Assembly (NCBI GenBank): GCA_034433615.1 | Contig: DAOUAJ010000204.1 | Location: forward strand, 1-24,675 | Reading direction: 5' to 3' | Source of the DNA: DAOUAJ01 sp034433615 | GTDB lineage: Bacteria > Chloroflexota > Anaerolineae > DUEN01 | DNA: 24,675 bases | Shown: piece by piece, positions 1 to 6,040 of the stretch | How positions within the stretch are numbered: the first letter of the stretch is position 1 | Layout: every line of letters starts with the position of its first letter | Translations under genes and position numbers: made by a program | The notes under the pieces: generated by a model | What the model was told of the DNA's origin: nothing | The model's input: only the letters and a program-made list of their open reading frames with translations | The model's database searches: none

Positions 1-2
1 TG

Positions 3-329
3 CCGCCTCGAGATTTATTGGCGGCCGGCAACATAGCGCTGCGTGCAGCGGGAATCAACGCCGTGTGGGTGCCGCTGCTCGTCTCTCGATTTGATGCGGC
101 CACGCTGGCGATGTTGGAGGCGCTGGACGTGACGGGGTGCAGCGTGGACACCGCATTGGCAGAGCAGGCTGCCGCAGCGTTAACTCTTCATTGCGCGAGT
201 GCACGCGACGAGCGGGTGGACACCCTCGTGCGCAGGCCGGATGGGCGCTGGATTGGCCGTGATCTAGGGATAGATGTGCGCGCCTGTGCTGCCTGGTGGG
301 CGGAGCGGGTCAAGGAGTCAAAGGGGTAA
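3..329 (+). CDS. 3' end of an unrecognised gene (partial)
   Basis: An open frame enters from the left edge and ends at the TAA at 327-329, giving about 108 C-terminal residues. A TTG at 18 could act as a start, but the frame is open up to the window edge (preceding residues PPRDL), so the gene very probably begins outside. The visible part is Ala/Leu-rich and soluble-looking, with no membrane segment or motif I can assign. It ends in a basic tail (AERVKESKG). The next gene starts 47 bases downstream on the same strand, so co-transcription is possible. The stop region is followed by a short G/A-rich repeat (GGGGTAA twice, about 325-338). The family is not recognised and no function is proposed. 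Confidence 0.55.
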   Translation, partial: PPRDLLAAGNIALRAAGINAVWVPLLVSRFDAATLAMLEALDVTGCSVDTALAEQAAAALTLHCASARDERVDTLVRRPDGRWIGRDLGIDVRACAAWWAERVKESKG

Positions 330-376
330 CGGGGTAATAAGTCAACACTACCTGCTACCTGGGAGGCGTTTGCAGC

Positions 377-1609
377 ATGTTAGGGTCGAGAACGTTCACT
401 CTGGGGCTGATTTTAGTCTTGCTCCTGTCTTTTGCCGCTGGTTGTAACAACAATCGTCGTCCAGCGCCGACGCCGACACCTACCAAGACACCGCGACCTG
501 TGGCGCTGACCCGTAGTCCTGCGACCGCTAACACGCCGACGTCCGCGCTGCCTGCCCCTTCGGCTGTGCTTAGGGTAAGCGACACCCCGGCACCGACAGA
601 TACGCCAGTGCCGACCGATACCCCCGTACCGACCGCTATGCCTGCATCGAACCCCAACCTGATCGTGCCGGGGAACGATCCGGGGGTGTCTCCCTTCACC
701 GGGCTGCGTCCGGCTGACCCGTCGGTGTTGGAACGACGACCGCTGGCGATCAAAGTGGCCAACACGGTTAACGTGCGGCCTCAATCCGGATTGAGCAAGG
801 CGGACGTGGTTGTGGAGAGCCGGGTCGAGTTCAATCTCACCCGCTTCACGGTGATCTATCAGAGCCAGGACGCCGAGCGGGTGGGCTCTATCCGCAGCGC
901 TCGCTTGATAGATGTAGAATTGCCGGTGATCTTTGACGCGGTGTTGTGCTTCTCCGGCGGGGTGGAACCGGTGAGACAGAGGTTGTACAATTCCGATTTC
1001 GGAGACCATATCCTGGAGCAGGCGCGCAATGGCTCGGCCTATTTTCGGGATCCCAACATTCCGGTGCCTCACAACCTGTTCGCCAACACAGCCACGCTCT
1101 GGGAGACAATCACCCGGCGCGGTTGGAACAAGCGGCCCAATCCTACGGCGGCCTGGGTCTTCTCCGAAGTGCCACCGGCCGGTGGAGCGCCTGCCGGTCG
1201 GGCAGATTTCCCTTACCCAGACGGGATGGTAAGCTGGGTCTACGACGCGGCGACGGAGCGCTGGAAACGATTTGTACGGGATGCGCCGCACGTCGAGGCG
1301 ACGGATGGGCAGCAACTCACAGCAGCCGACGTCGTCGTCCTGGGCGCCAATCACGTGCCAACGTTAATTCTGGAGCATGGCACGGTGGATCAGGGCATCA
1401 ACCGTTCCATCGAGATTCAGTTGTGGGGACAGGGGCCGTTGAAGATCCTGCGGGATGGCTTGATGTATGAGGGGAAGTGGGTGCGGCCGGAGCGTCACTC
1501 ACCATTCCGTTTTGTGAATGCCGCCGGTGAAGACATCCCGCTGAAGCCAGGGAACAGTTGGTGGCAGGTCGTGCCGCTAGACATGAAGGTAATCATCAGC
1601 CCGTTTTAG
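377..1609 (+). CDS. DUF3048 (YerB-like) lipoprotein
   Basis: This is a 410-residue predicted lipoprotein. Residues 7-22 form a hydrophobic signal ending in a lipobox (SFAAGC), with the lipidated Cys at 23. Residues 27-91 are a Thr/Pro-rich linker with TDTPVPT repeats. The rest is a DUF3048 region: SPFTGL at 105-110, RPLAIKVANTVNVRPQSGLS, then DVVVESRVEF, TRF and GSIRSARLID, which match the conserved N-terminal part of the YerB family. A C-terminal lobe ends in WWQVVPLDMKV. The biochemical role of the family is not established; members are exported and membrane-anchored. The ATG at 377 is preceded by GGGAGG at 361-366, a well-placed ribosome site. The gene runs toward the minus-strand acyltransferase, with a strong hairpin between them. 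Length is normal and there is no sign of decay. Confidence 0.9.
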   Translation: MLGSRTFTLGLILVLLLSFAAGCNNNRRPAPTPTPTKTPRPVALTRSPATANTPTSALPAPSAVLRVSDTPAPTDTPVPTDTPVPTAMPASNPNLIVPGNDPGVSPFTGLRPADPSVLERRPLAIKVANTVNVRPQSGLSKADVVVESRVEFNLTRFTVIYQSQDAERVGSIRSARLIDVELPVIFDAVLCFSGGVEPVRQRLYNSDFGDHILEQARNGSAYFRDPNIPVPHNLFANTATLWETITRRGWNKRPNPTAAWVFSEVPPAGGAPAGRADFPYPDGMVSWVYDAATERWKRFVRDAPHVEATDGQQLTAADVVVLGANHVPTLILEHGTVDQGINRSIEIQLWGQGPLKILRDGLMYEGKWVRPERHSPFRFVNAAGEDIPLKPGNSWWQVVPLDMKVIISPF

Positions 1610-1760
1610 TTCTTATCTTGCTTTCATCTTCCTCTCATCTTCTGTTAATACCAGAGTGCTATACATAGTCACAACGGGCGTCAAAGCGGTAGCTAGTGCA
1701 TGAGGGCTGACACAGGCTACAAGCATGGACGCGGGTTTCTCCTCCTTATCTCTTCCTGAG

Positions 1761-1798
1761 GCGAAGGTTCCCCGGCAATGAGGCCGGGAAATCTTCGC
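1761..1798. terminator. Long hairpin between convergent genes
   Basis: Two 16-base arms (1761-1776 and 1783-1798) flank the 6-base loop AATGAG. The outer six pairs (GCGAAG/CTTCGC) and the inner six (CCCGGC/GCCGGG) are perfect, with one G-U and one C-A in between. It lies between the ends of two convergent genes (stops at 1609 and 1834), where a bidirectional terminator would be expected. No long T tract follows on either strand, so it is a terminator candidate or a REP-like hairpin. The remaining bases of the gap (1610-1833) show no gene. Confidence 0.45.
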
Positions 1799-1833
1799 GT
1801 TTACTGACCATGCTATCATTCGAGTAGCACAGA

Positions 1834-2541
1834 TCACGCCTCCGGCAGCCGCCACGTTGTGCGATCGCCGATCACCCGCGCGGGCACGCCAGCGACGATA
1901 GCACCCGCTGGCACGTCTCTGGTCACCACCGCGCCCGCGCCCACCACCGCGCCCGCGCCGATGGTCACACCGTCCAGCACGATGACCCCCACCCCCAGCC
2001 AGGCCCCATCCTCGATTACGATGTCGCCCCGTGAGCACAATGGCTGTCGTTGAATCGGCTGGCCAGCAGCCAGGCAGTGCTCGTACGGGTAGAATGCGCA
2101 GCGCGGCGCCACCTGCACGCCCGCACCCAGCCGGACAGCACCGACAAAAGCGGTGAAATGACACCCCGGCTGCACATGCGTGTCATCCCCTAGCATCACC
2201 GTGCCCCCCTGCCCCGTCTCGATGATCGTGCCCCGGTAAAGGTGAACCCGTGCCCCCAGTTTGACTTTCCCGCCGCCTGGATGCTGGTAGATGACCACCC
2301 CGTCATCAACGAAACAGTGCGGCCCCAGCACCAAGTCGGGGCAAGCGATCTCGGCGTGGGGCGAGATGTAGCCGCGGGCGTTCATGCTCGCCAGAATGCG
2401 CCTTGCCTTGTAAGGCGGCAACGGCCATGCCGCCAGGCGAGCGGCCAGCCGCCCCCAACGGCCCAGCCCTGCCTGGGCTAGCCAGAACGCAATCCAGCGA
2501 TCACGGATCACTTTGCCCTCTCTACGTTCAGGGGTAGACAT
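1834..2541 (-). CDS. Hexapeptide-repeat acyltransferase (left-handed beta-helix)
   Basis: A protein of 235 residues from the ATG at 2541; a GTG at 2574 in the same frame would add 11 residues, and neither has a clear ribosome site. After a basic helical start (WGRLAARLAAWPLPPYKARRIL) come successive hexapeptide turns: ISPHAEIACPDLVLG, VKLGARVHLYRG, VMLGDDTHVQPG, VRLGAGVQVAPR and the classic run VIEDGAWLGVGVIVLDGVTIGAGAVVGAGAVV. It closes with the typical IVAGVPARVIGDR. This is the fold of NodL/LacA/WbbJ-type O-acetyltransferases, which transfer acetyl from acetyl-CoA to sugars. The His in FYPYEHCL is a candidate catalytic residue, and the substrate cannot be read from sequence. The gene stands alone: upstream is a MITE-like element, downstream a convergent gene. 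A role in surface polysaccharide acetylation is inferred from the neighbouring glycan genes. Confidence 0.85.
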   Translation of the reverse strand: MSTPERREGKVIRDRWIAFWLAQAGLGRWGRLAARLAAWPLPPYKARRILASMNARGYISPHAEIACPDLVLGPHCFVDDGVVIYQHPGGGKVKLGARVHLYRGTIIETGQGGTVMLGDDTHVQPGCHFTAFVGAVRLGAGVQVAPRCAFYPYEHCLAAGQPIQRQPLCSRGDIVIEDGAWLGVGVIVLDGVTIGAGAVVGAGAVVTRDVPAGAIVAGVPARVIGDRTTWRLPEA

Positions 2542-2581
2542 TCCCTCTTGTGGCGTAGTCCAGGCCCTCGCCACACTCGGC

Positions 2582-2761
2582 GGGGGAGGTCCGGAGGGGG
2601 CAAAGTCCCCTCCGGAAAAGCTTTTTCAAGCCCAGCGTACGGGCACAGCGGCGCTGTGCCCCCTACTGGAGCCTAAGGTTGTCCCCTGAGGCCCCAACTG
2701 GGCAGGTAAGAGGCTTAAAAAGACTATTCTGCGGAGGGGAACTCCCCTCCACACCACCCCT
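2582..2761. mobile_element. MITE-like palindromic element, about 180 bp
   Basis: This non-coding gap (2575-2771) holds three nested hairpins: TCCGGAGGGG/CCCCTCCGGA (2590-2599, 2607-2616), GGGCACAGCG/CGCTGTGCCC (2641-2650, 2652-2661) and GGAGGGG/CCCCTCC (2733-2739, 2744-2750). The left 50 bases and the reverse complement of the right 50 resemble each other: a GGGG-rich lead, then the GGAGGGG hairpin, then CTTTTT followed by AAGCC. So the unit has long imperfect terminal inverted repeats around a central palindrome. No transposase is present. Target-site duplication is not evident. Read on the minus strand, the right hairpin is followed by a CTTTTT and may end the epimerase transcript. Confidence 0.5.
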
Positions 2762-2771
2762 TCAGAGGCAC

Positions 2772-3752
2772 CTATCCGCCCCTGGACCCCTCTACGTAGC
2801 CGTTGGCTCGAAACCAAGCGACTGCCTGGCGAAACGCCTCCGCCAGGTCCGATTGCGGCATCCCCAGCTCACGAATGGCTCGCGCCGGGTTGGCGGTCAG
2901 CGCCTCCGGCAGATGCCCGCGCGCACCTGCTCTGCCCCACAGCCGCGCCCAGATGCCCCAGCGCAGTGGCCGCGGCGCCGGCTGCCCGCTTACGCGCATC
3001 ATCATGGCCAGATAGGTTTCCTCGTCCAGATTGCCCTGCGCGTGGCCCAGGATGTAATGCTCTCCCACCCGGCCGCGCTCGGCTGCGGCGACCATCCCGT
3101 GAGCGACATCGGCTACAGGCACGAAGTTGATCCCGCCGGCCGGGTAGGGCAGCCACTGCCCTCGCAAGAACGCCAACAGGCGGCGACCGGTGGCGCTGGG
3201 AGCCATATCCTCCGGCCCCACGCACGCCGTAGGGTGCACGATCACGGCCGGCAGCCCCGCATCGGCCAGACCCTGCGCGATCAGCTCCCCGAAGTATTTC
3301 GAGCGCACGTAGTGGGAAGCGTCCCAGAGGTTAAACACGGCTGATTCATCGGGGATGGCACCATCCGCTGGCCGGCCGATCGTGCCCACCGTGCTGGTGT
3401 GCACGATGCGCCGGACGCCCGCCTCGCGAGCTGCCAGCAGCAGGTTGAGCGTCCCCCGTACGTTGACCTGATAGAGCCAGGCTACATCCCCTGGCCCATG
3501 GGCCAGGACAGGCTGCGATCGCGTGGAGTAGGCAGCAGCCACGTGATAGACCGCGTCACAGCCGGTCATCGCCGCCATGAGATCGCCCAGCCGCGTCAGG
3601 TCGCCCAGGACAACCTCGGCGCCCGCCTGCCTCCACACTTCGGCCGCCTCGGGCCGGCGCACCAGCACACGCACCCTCTCACCGCGGGCCAGCAGCAGGC
3701 GTGCCAGATGCCGCCCGACGAAGCCGGTCGCGCCCGTCACCAACACGGTCAT
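2772..3752 (-). CDS. NAD-dependent epimerase/reductase, HpnA-like extended SDR
   Basis: A 326-residue extended short-chain dehydrogenase. The N-terminal Rossmann motif is TGATGFVG (residues 6-13). The catalytic pair is YVRSK (Tyr148, Lys152), with TSTVGT around 119-124 supplying the Ser/Thr. The run VIVHPTACVGPEDMAPSATGRRLLAFLRG followed by NFVPVADVAHG and GEHYILG resembles the hopanoid-associated sugar epimerase family (HpnA), though no hopanoid cyclase genes are visible. The ATG at 3752 overlaps the upstream radical SAM stop as ATGA, so the two are translationally coupled; an in-frame upstream start at 3827 would only add Arg/Ala-rich read-through. Residues 81-88 (PVLAHGPG) are encoded by a 23-base palindromic repeat carried in frame. 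The substrate is unknown; dihydroflavonol-reductase-like or nucleotide-sugar activity is possible. Confidence 0.85.
   Translation of the reverse strand: MTVLVTGATGFVGRHLARLLLARGERVRVLVRRPEAAEVWRQAGAEVVLGDLTRLGDLMAAMTGCDAVYHVAAAYSTRSQPVLAHGPGDVAWLYQVNVRGTLNLLLAAREAGVRRIVHTSTVGTIGRPADGAIPDESAVFNLWDASHYVRSKYFGELIAQGLADAGLPAVIVHPTACVGPEDMAPSATGRRLLAFLRGQWLPYPAGGINFVPVADVAHGMVAAAERGRVGEHYILGHAQGNLDEETYLAMMMRVSGQPAPRPLRWGIWARLWGRAGARGHLPEALTANPARAIRELGMPQSDLAEAFRQAVAWFRANGYVEGSRGG
3490..3512 (-). repeat. 23-base palindromic element, copy 1 (inside the epimerase gene)
   Basis: Plus-strand reading: CCTGGCC, loop CATG, GGCCAGG, then ACAGG. It is preceded by CC and followed by CTGCG. It encodes PVLAHGPG in frame in the HpnA-like epimerase, at a place where family members usually have a short loop. 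Other copies occur at 8694, 9769 and 9809. Confidence 0.7.
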
Positions 3753-5032
3753 TGTACCCGCCCCCACAGCCGCGCCCGCAGGCCAACATGGCGCGCATCT
3801 GCGGCGTCCTGAAGGGCGGCCAGCCAATCCTCGCGCACACCCAGGCCGGGGGGCAATGCCAGCCCAGGGTACCAGATGAACGGTCTGACGTACACGCGCA
3901 CGGCTCGCGGCAGTCCCCGCAGAAAACGCGCCGTCCGCCGCACGGCCGCTTCGGTCTCACCGGGCAGGCCGGTCATGACGTAAATCCGGCAGATCAGCCC
4001 CACCTCCACCGCCGCCCGCGCCACCTCTGCTGCGTGCTGGACGTATCGTTCCGCTTCATCCACATTCGCCACGCGGCCCACGGCTACCAGCAGATCAGGG
4101 TCGGTGCTTTCCACACCAATCTTGACCGTGGTGCACCCTGCTGCCCGCATCTCCGCCAGCAGCTCGCGGTCGAAGTGCTCCGGTCGCGATTCGCACTCCC
4201 ATGCCAGCGACAGCCCTGCCTGGCGGATTCCCTGGCACAGCGCAATTACGCGGTCGCGCTCGCGGGCGAAAACCGGATCACGAAAAATCAGCCGCGGTGG
4301 GGCGAAGCGCTCCGCCAGCCAGCGCATCTCGTCCAGCACGCGATCCACCGATCGCGCTCGAAAGCGATCACCCCACCCCAGCACGTAAGGGCAATAGCGA
4401 CAGCCGGCGGGGCAGCCGCGACTGCTGAACAGGCTGAGGAAACCGTAGACCTGCCAGGGAACATACTCCCATGCCGGAAATGGGAGCGCGTCGAGGTCTA
4501 TCACTCGACCGTGCCTGTCGTACCCCGGCACTCCCAGCCCGGTCGGCGTCAGGATGCCCCGTGCACCATCGGCGACGGCCTGCACCGCGGCGGGTAGAGC
4601 CAGCTCCGGCTCGCCTGCCAGCACTGCCTCGCCGAGTTCATCGCCCAGCCAGGTCTGGTCCGCGGCCGCCGGGCCGATCAGCAGCCGGCGCACATCCGGC
4701 CGCTCTTCTCGCAATTGAGCCAGGAACGTCACGTCGGCCTCGCGCGTGGCATGGCTGATCTGGACAGCGGCTACCGCGCGGGGCGGCACTCGCGCCAGCA
4801 CATCGGCTGTGCCCCATCCCTCCGCCACCGCGTCCAGAAGAGCAACCTCCCGGCCGGCTGAGCGCAGGACGGCGGCGGCTATGGCCAGCATGTGCAGTGG
4901 GTAGGCGAAGCCCCCGGCCGGTGCCAGCGCGCCCATGCCGCCCGCGCCCTCCCGCACCGCCCGACGGCCCGGTGGGTCCGGTGGGTTCACCAGGACGAGG
5001 GGCGGGTCACTCACGTTCGAGACACCAACCAT
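3749..5032 (-). CDS. B12-binding-domain radical SAM protein
   Basis: Up to 427 residues. The N-terminal part (VLVNPPDPPG, then PLHMLAIAAAVLRSAGREVALLDA) is the Rossmann-like cobalamin-binding domain of class B radical SAM enzymes. The radical SAM core begins at about 200 with SSRGCPAGCRYC, whose cysteines at 207, 211 and 214 form the CxxxCxxC ligand set for a [4Fe-4S] cluster. VKIGVESTDPDLL and YVMTGLPGETEAAV are typical later core motifs. Such enzymes methylate or rearrange unactivated carbons; the substrate here is unknown. Two starts are possible: ATG at 5032, overlapping the transporter gene by 22 bases, or GTG at 5014, giving a 4-base GTGA overlap with its stop. The 3' end overlaps the epimerase start (ATGA). 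The three genes therefore form one coupled unit with a membrane transporter and an epimerase, suggesting modification of a lipid or lipid-linked sugar (inference). Confidence 0.85.
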   Translation of the reverse strand: MVGVSNVSDPPLVLVNPPDPPGRRAVREGAGGMGALAPAGGFAYPLHMLAIAAAVLRSAGREVALLDAVAEGWGTADVLARVPPRAVAAVQISHATREADVTFLAQLREERPDVRRLLIGPAAADQTWLGDELGEAVLAGEPELALPAAVQAVADGARGILTPTGLGVPGYDRHGRVIDLDALPFPAWEYVPWQVYGFLSLFSSRGCPAGCRYCPYVLGWGDRFRARSVDRVLDEMRWLAERFAPPRLIFRDPVFARERDRVIALCQGIRQAGLSLAWECESRPEHFDRELLAEMRAAGCTTVKIGVESTDPDLLVAVGRVANVDEAERYVQHAAEVARAAVEVGLICRIYVMTGLPGETEAAVRRTARFLRGLPRAVRVYVRPFIWYPGLALPPGLGVREDWLAALQDAADARHVGLRARLWGRVQ

Positions 5033-5376
5033 ACACCCAGGCAGATGACGAGCACGCCCACCCAGCGCACCAGGCTCACCCCTTCGCCCAACAGCAGCCA
5101 GGATACCAATACGACAGCCACGTAGCCCAGGCTGAGAGCCGGGTAGGCATAGCTCAAATCCACGCGCGAGAGCAAGATCAGCCAGAAGATGGAGCTGAGC
5201 CCATACGCCAGCACGCCCAGCAGCACGGGCGGCGCAGTGAACGCGCGGGCGAAAGAGGCCGGCAGTGCCGCCAGGTCATTGCTGATGGCGCCTACCTGGC
5301 TCATGCCGCGCTTCATCAGGAACTGGCCGGCTACGTTCAAGGCTACGGTGAAAAACAACAAAAATGGCTCTTTCAA
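5011..5376 (-). CDS. SMR/EamA-type small membrane transporter (ArnE/ArnF- or EmrE-like)
   Basis: About 121 residues starting at a TTG (5376), with GAGG 9 bases upstream. The frame stays open further upstream, but that stretch is read through a decayed gene fragment and the emfourin gene in another frame, so the long version is rejected. Four hydrophobic segments are visible: FLLFFTVALNVAG, VLLGVLAYGLSSIFWLILL, YPALSLGYVAVVLVSWLLLG and WVGVLVICLGVWLV. The motif QFLMKRGM follows the first helix. Size and layout match the small multidrug resistance superfamily, including the flippase-like ArnE/ArnF proteins that move undecaprenyl-phosphate sugars. No acidic residue like EmrE Glu14 is evident in helix 1, which slightly favours a lipid flippase role. 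It is the first gene of the unit with the radical SAM and epimerase genes. Confidence 0.8.
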   Translation of the reverse strand: MKEPFLLFFTVALNVAGQFLMKRGMSQVGAISNDLAALPASFARAFTAPPVLLGVLAYGLSSIFWLILLSRVDLSYAYPALSLGYVAVVLVSWLLLGEGVSLVRWVGVLVICLGVWLVSRT

Positions 5377-5404
5377 TGAGTAGCACCTCGCTATGAAGAT
5401 CTGG

Positions 5405-5540
5405 GCAAATGTCCCGCCGCAATGTGCAAGTACGGCTGCTGCGGTTGCTCGCGCCGGGCTACGTCCGCGCCGGCCCACAACAGAGCATCGTGACCCTCTG
5501 CTTGTCACTGAACACCCAATGGCCGGTGACCTGATGATGG
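5405..5540 (-). pseudogene. Fossil of a GT-C glycosyltransferase gene with an internal deletion
   Basis: Bases about 5410-5488 are almost the same as 6316-6392 in the adjacent glycosyltransferase gene; the minus strand still spells AGADVARREQPQQPYLH. Bases about 5492-5537 match 6907-6955 of the same gene and spell HHQVTGHWVFSDKQ, against HQATGHWAFSGKQ in the intact gene. The two blocks are joined directly, so about 515 bases of the parent layout are missing. The joined frame is shifted and hits stops. This is therefore a dead, internally deleted paralogue. It fills the gap between the emfourin gene and the small transporter gene. Confidence 0.8.
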
Positions 5541-5576
5541 AAAGCGCAGGCTTCGCATCGGCCGCGCGGAACATTT

Positions 5577-5888
5577 CTACAGCATCTGAGCCTTTGTCCT
5601 CAGATAATCCAGCAGTGCTTGGAGGTCTAGATCTTCGACAAGATCGGTCAACTGCACGGTATGGCGCTGTCCACCGGATTCGACGGTGACCGTATACTGC
5701 CGATAGTCGGCAGCCCCACGCGACGGTGCGCCAACTGTCGCCGGTAGGTTGAAGAACCGCGCGGATTCGATCCATTGACTCAGTTGGTGGGCTTCCTCTT
5801 CGGGCAAGTCATCGCTGTCAATCACGATCGGCTTGCTCAAGCCGGGGAAGTAGGCGAAACCGCCCTCCATCTTGAATTGAACGCGCAC
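5577..5888 (-). CDS. Emfourin-like protease inhibitor (protealysin inhibitor family), orphan
   Basis: A 103-residue protein from a GTG at 5888 with a good AGGAG site 7 bases upstream. The pattern MRVQFKMEGGFAYFPG, then PIVIDSDDLP, EEEAHQLSQWIESARFFNLPA, YTVTVESGGQRHTVQL and a final LQALLDYLR matches the small emfourin fold. Known members bind and inhibit M4 metallopeptidases of the protealysin group and are usually encoded directly next to the protease. Here the 18 bases upstream end in the stop codon of a 32-codon remnant of just such a protease, whose body is gone. The inhibitor frame is intact and has no obvious damage. It may now be transcribed by read-through from the glycosyltransferase run. 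It may act on another M4 enzyme elsewhere in the genome, or be on the way to loss. The family assignment is by motif recognition only. Confidence 0.75.
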   Translation of the reverse strand: MRVQFKMEGGFAYFPGLSKPIVIDSDDLPEEEAHQLSQWIESARFFNLPATVGAPSRGAADYRQYTVTVESGGQRHTVQLTDLVEDLDLQALLDYLRTKAQML

Positions 5889-5906
5889 TTTGAAACTCCT
5901 TCACGG

Positions 5907-6005
5907 CTACTTGATCACGATCCCGACCTGGCTCCAGGCCTCGCGGACGGTTTTCTGTTCTACGCTGCCCTCTCCGAAGAGCCGTCCGGCGTTAGCAATC
6001 GTCAG
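5907..6005 (-). pseudogene. C-terminal remnant of an M4 (protealysin-like) metallopeptidase
   Basis: Between an in-frame TAG (6008-6006) and a TAG at 5909-5907 lie 32 codons reading LTIANAGRLFGEGSVEQ, KTVREAWSQVGIVIK. The pattern LTxxxAxxLFGxGSxExxxVxxAWxxVGI is the typical last helix region of thermolysin/protealysin-type M4 peptidases. No catalytic HExxH part is found upstream; instead the sequence continues into the tail of a glycosyltransferase gene, whose ancestral stop is the TAG at 6006. The break point is therefore within a few bases of that stop. The following emfourin gene starts 18 bases downstream, the usual protease-inhibitor order. Confidence 0.72.
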
Positions 6006-6040
6006 CTAAGATATTTTCCCCTTTTCATTGAGCTTGTAAA

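Noticed and set aside
413..1354. A 313-codon minus-strand open frame opposite the DUF3048 gene.
   Set aside because: It is rich in Arg/Gly/His with no motif, and the plus-strand gene has a clear lipobox, ribosome site and family match.
5377..5775. N-terminal extension of the small transporter frame.
   Set aside because: It runs through the glycosyltransferase fossil and the emfourin gene out of frame; the TTG at 5376 has a ribosome site and gives the normal family length.
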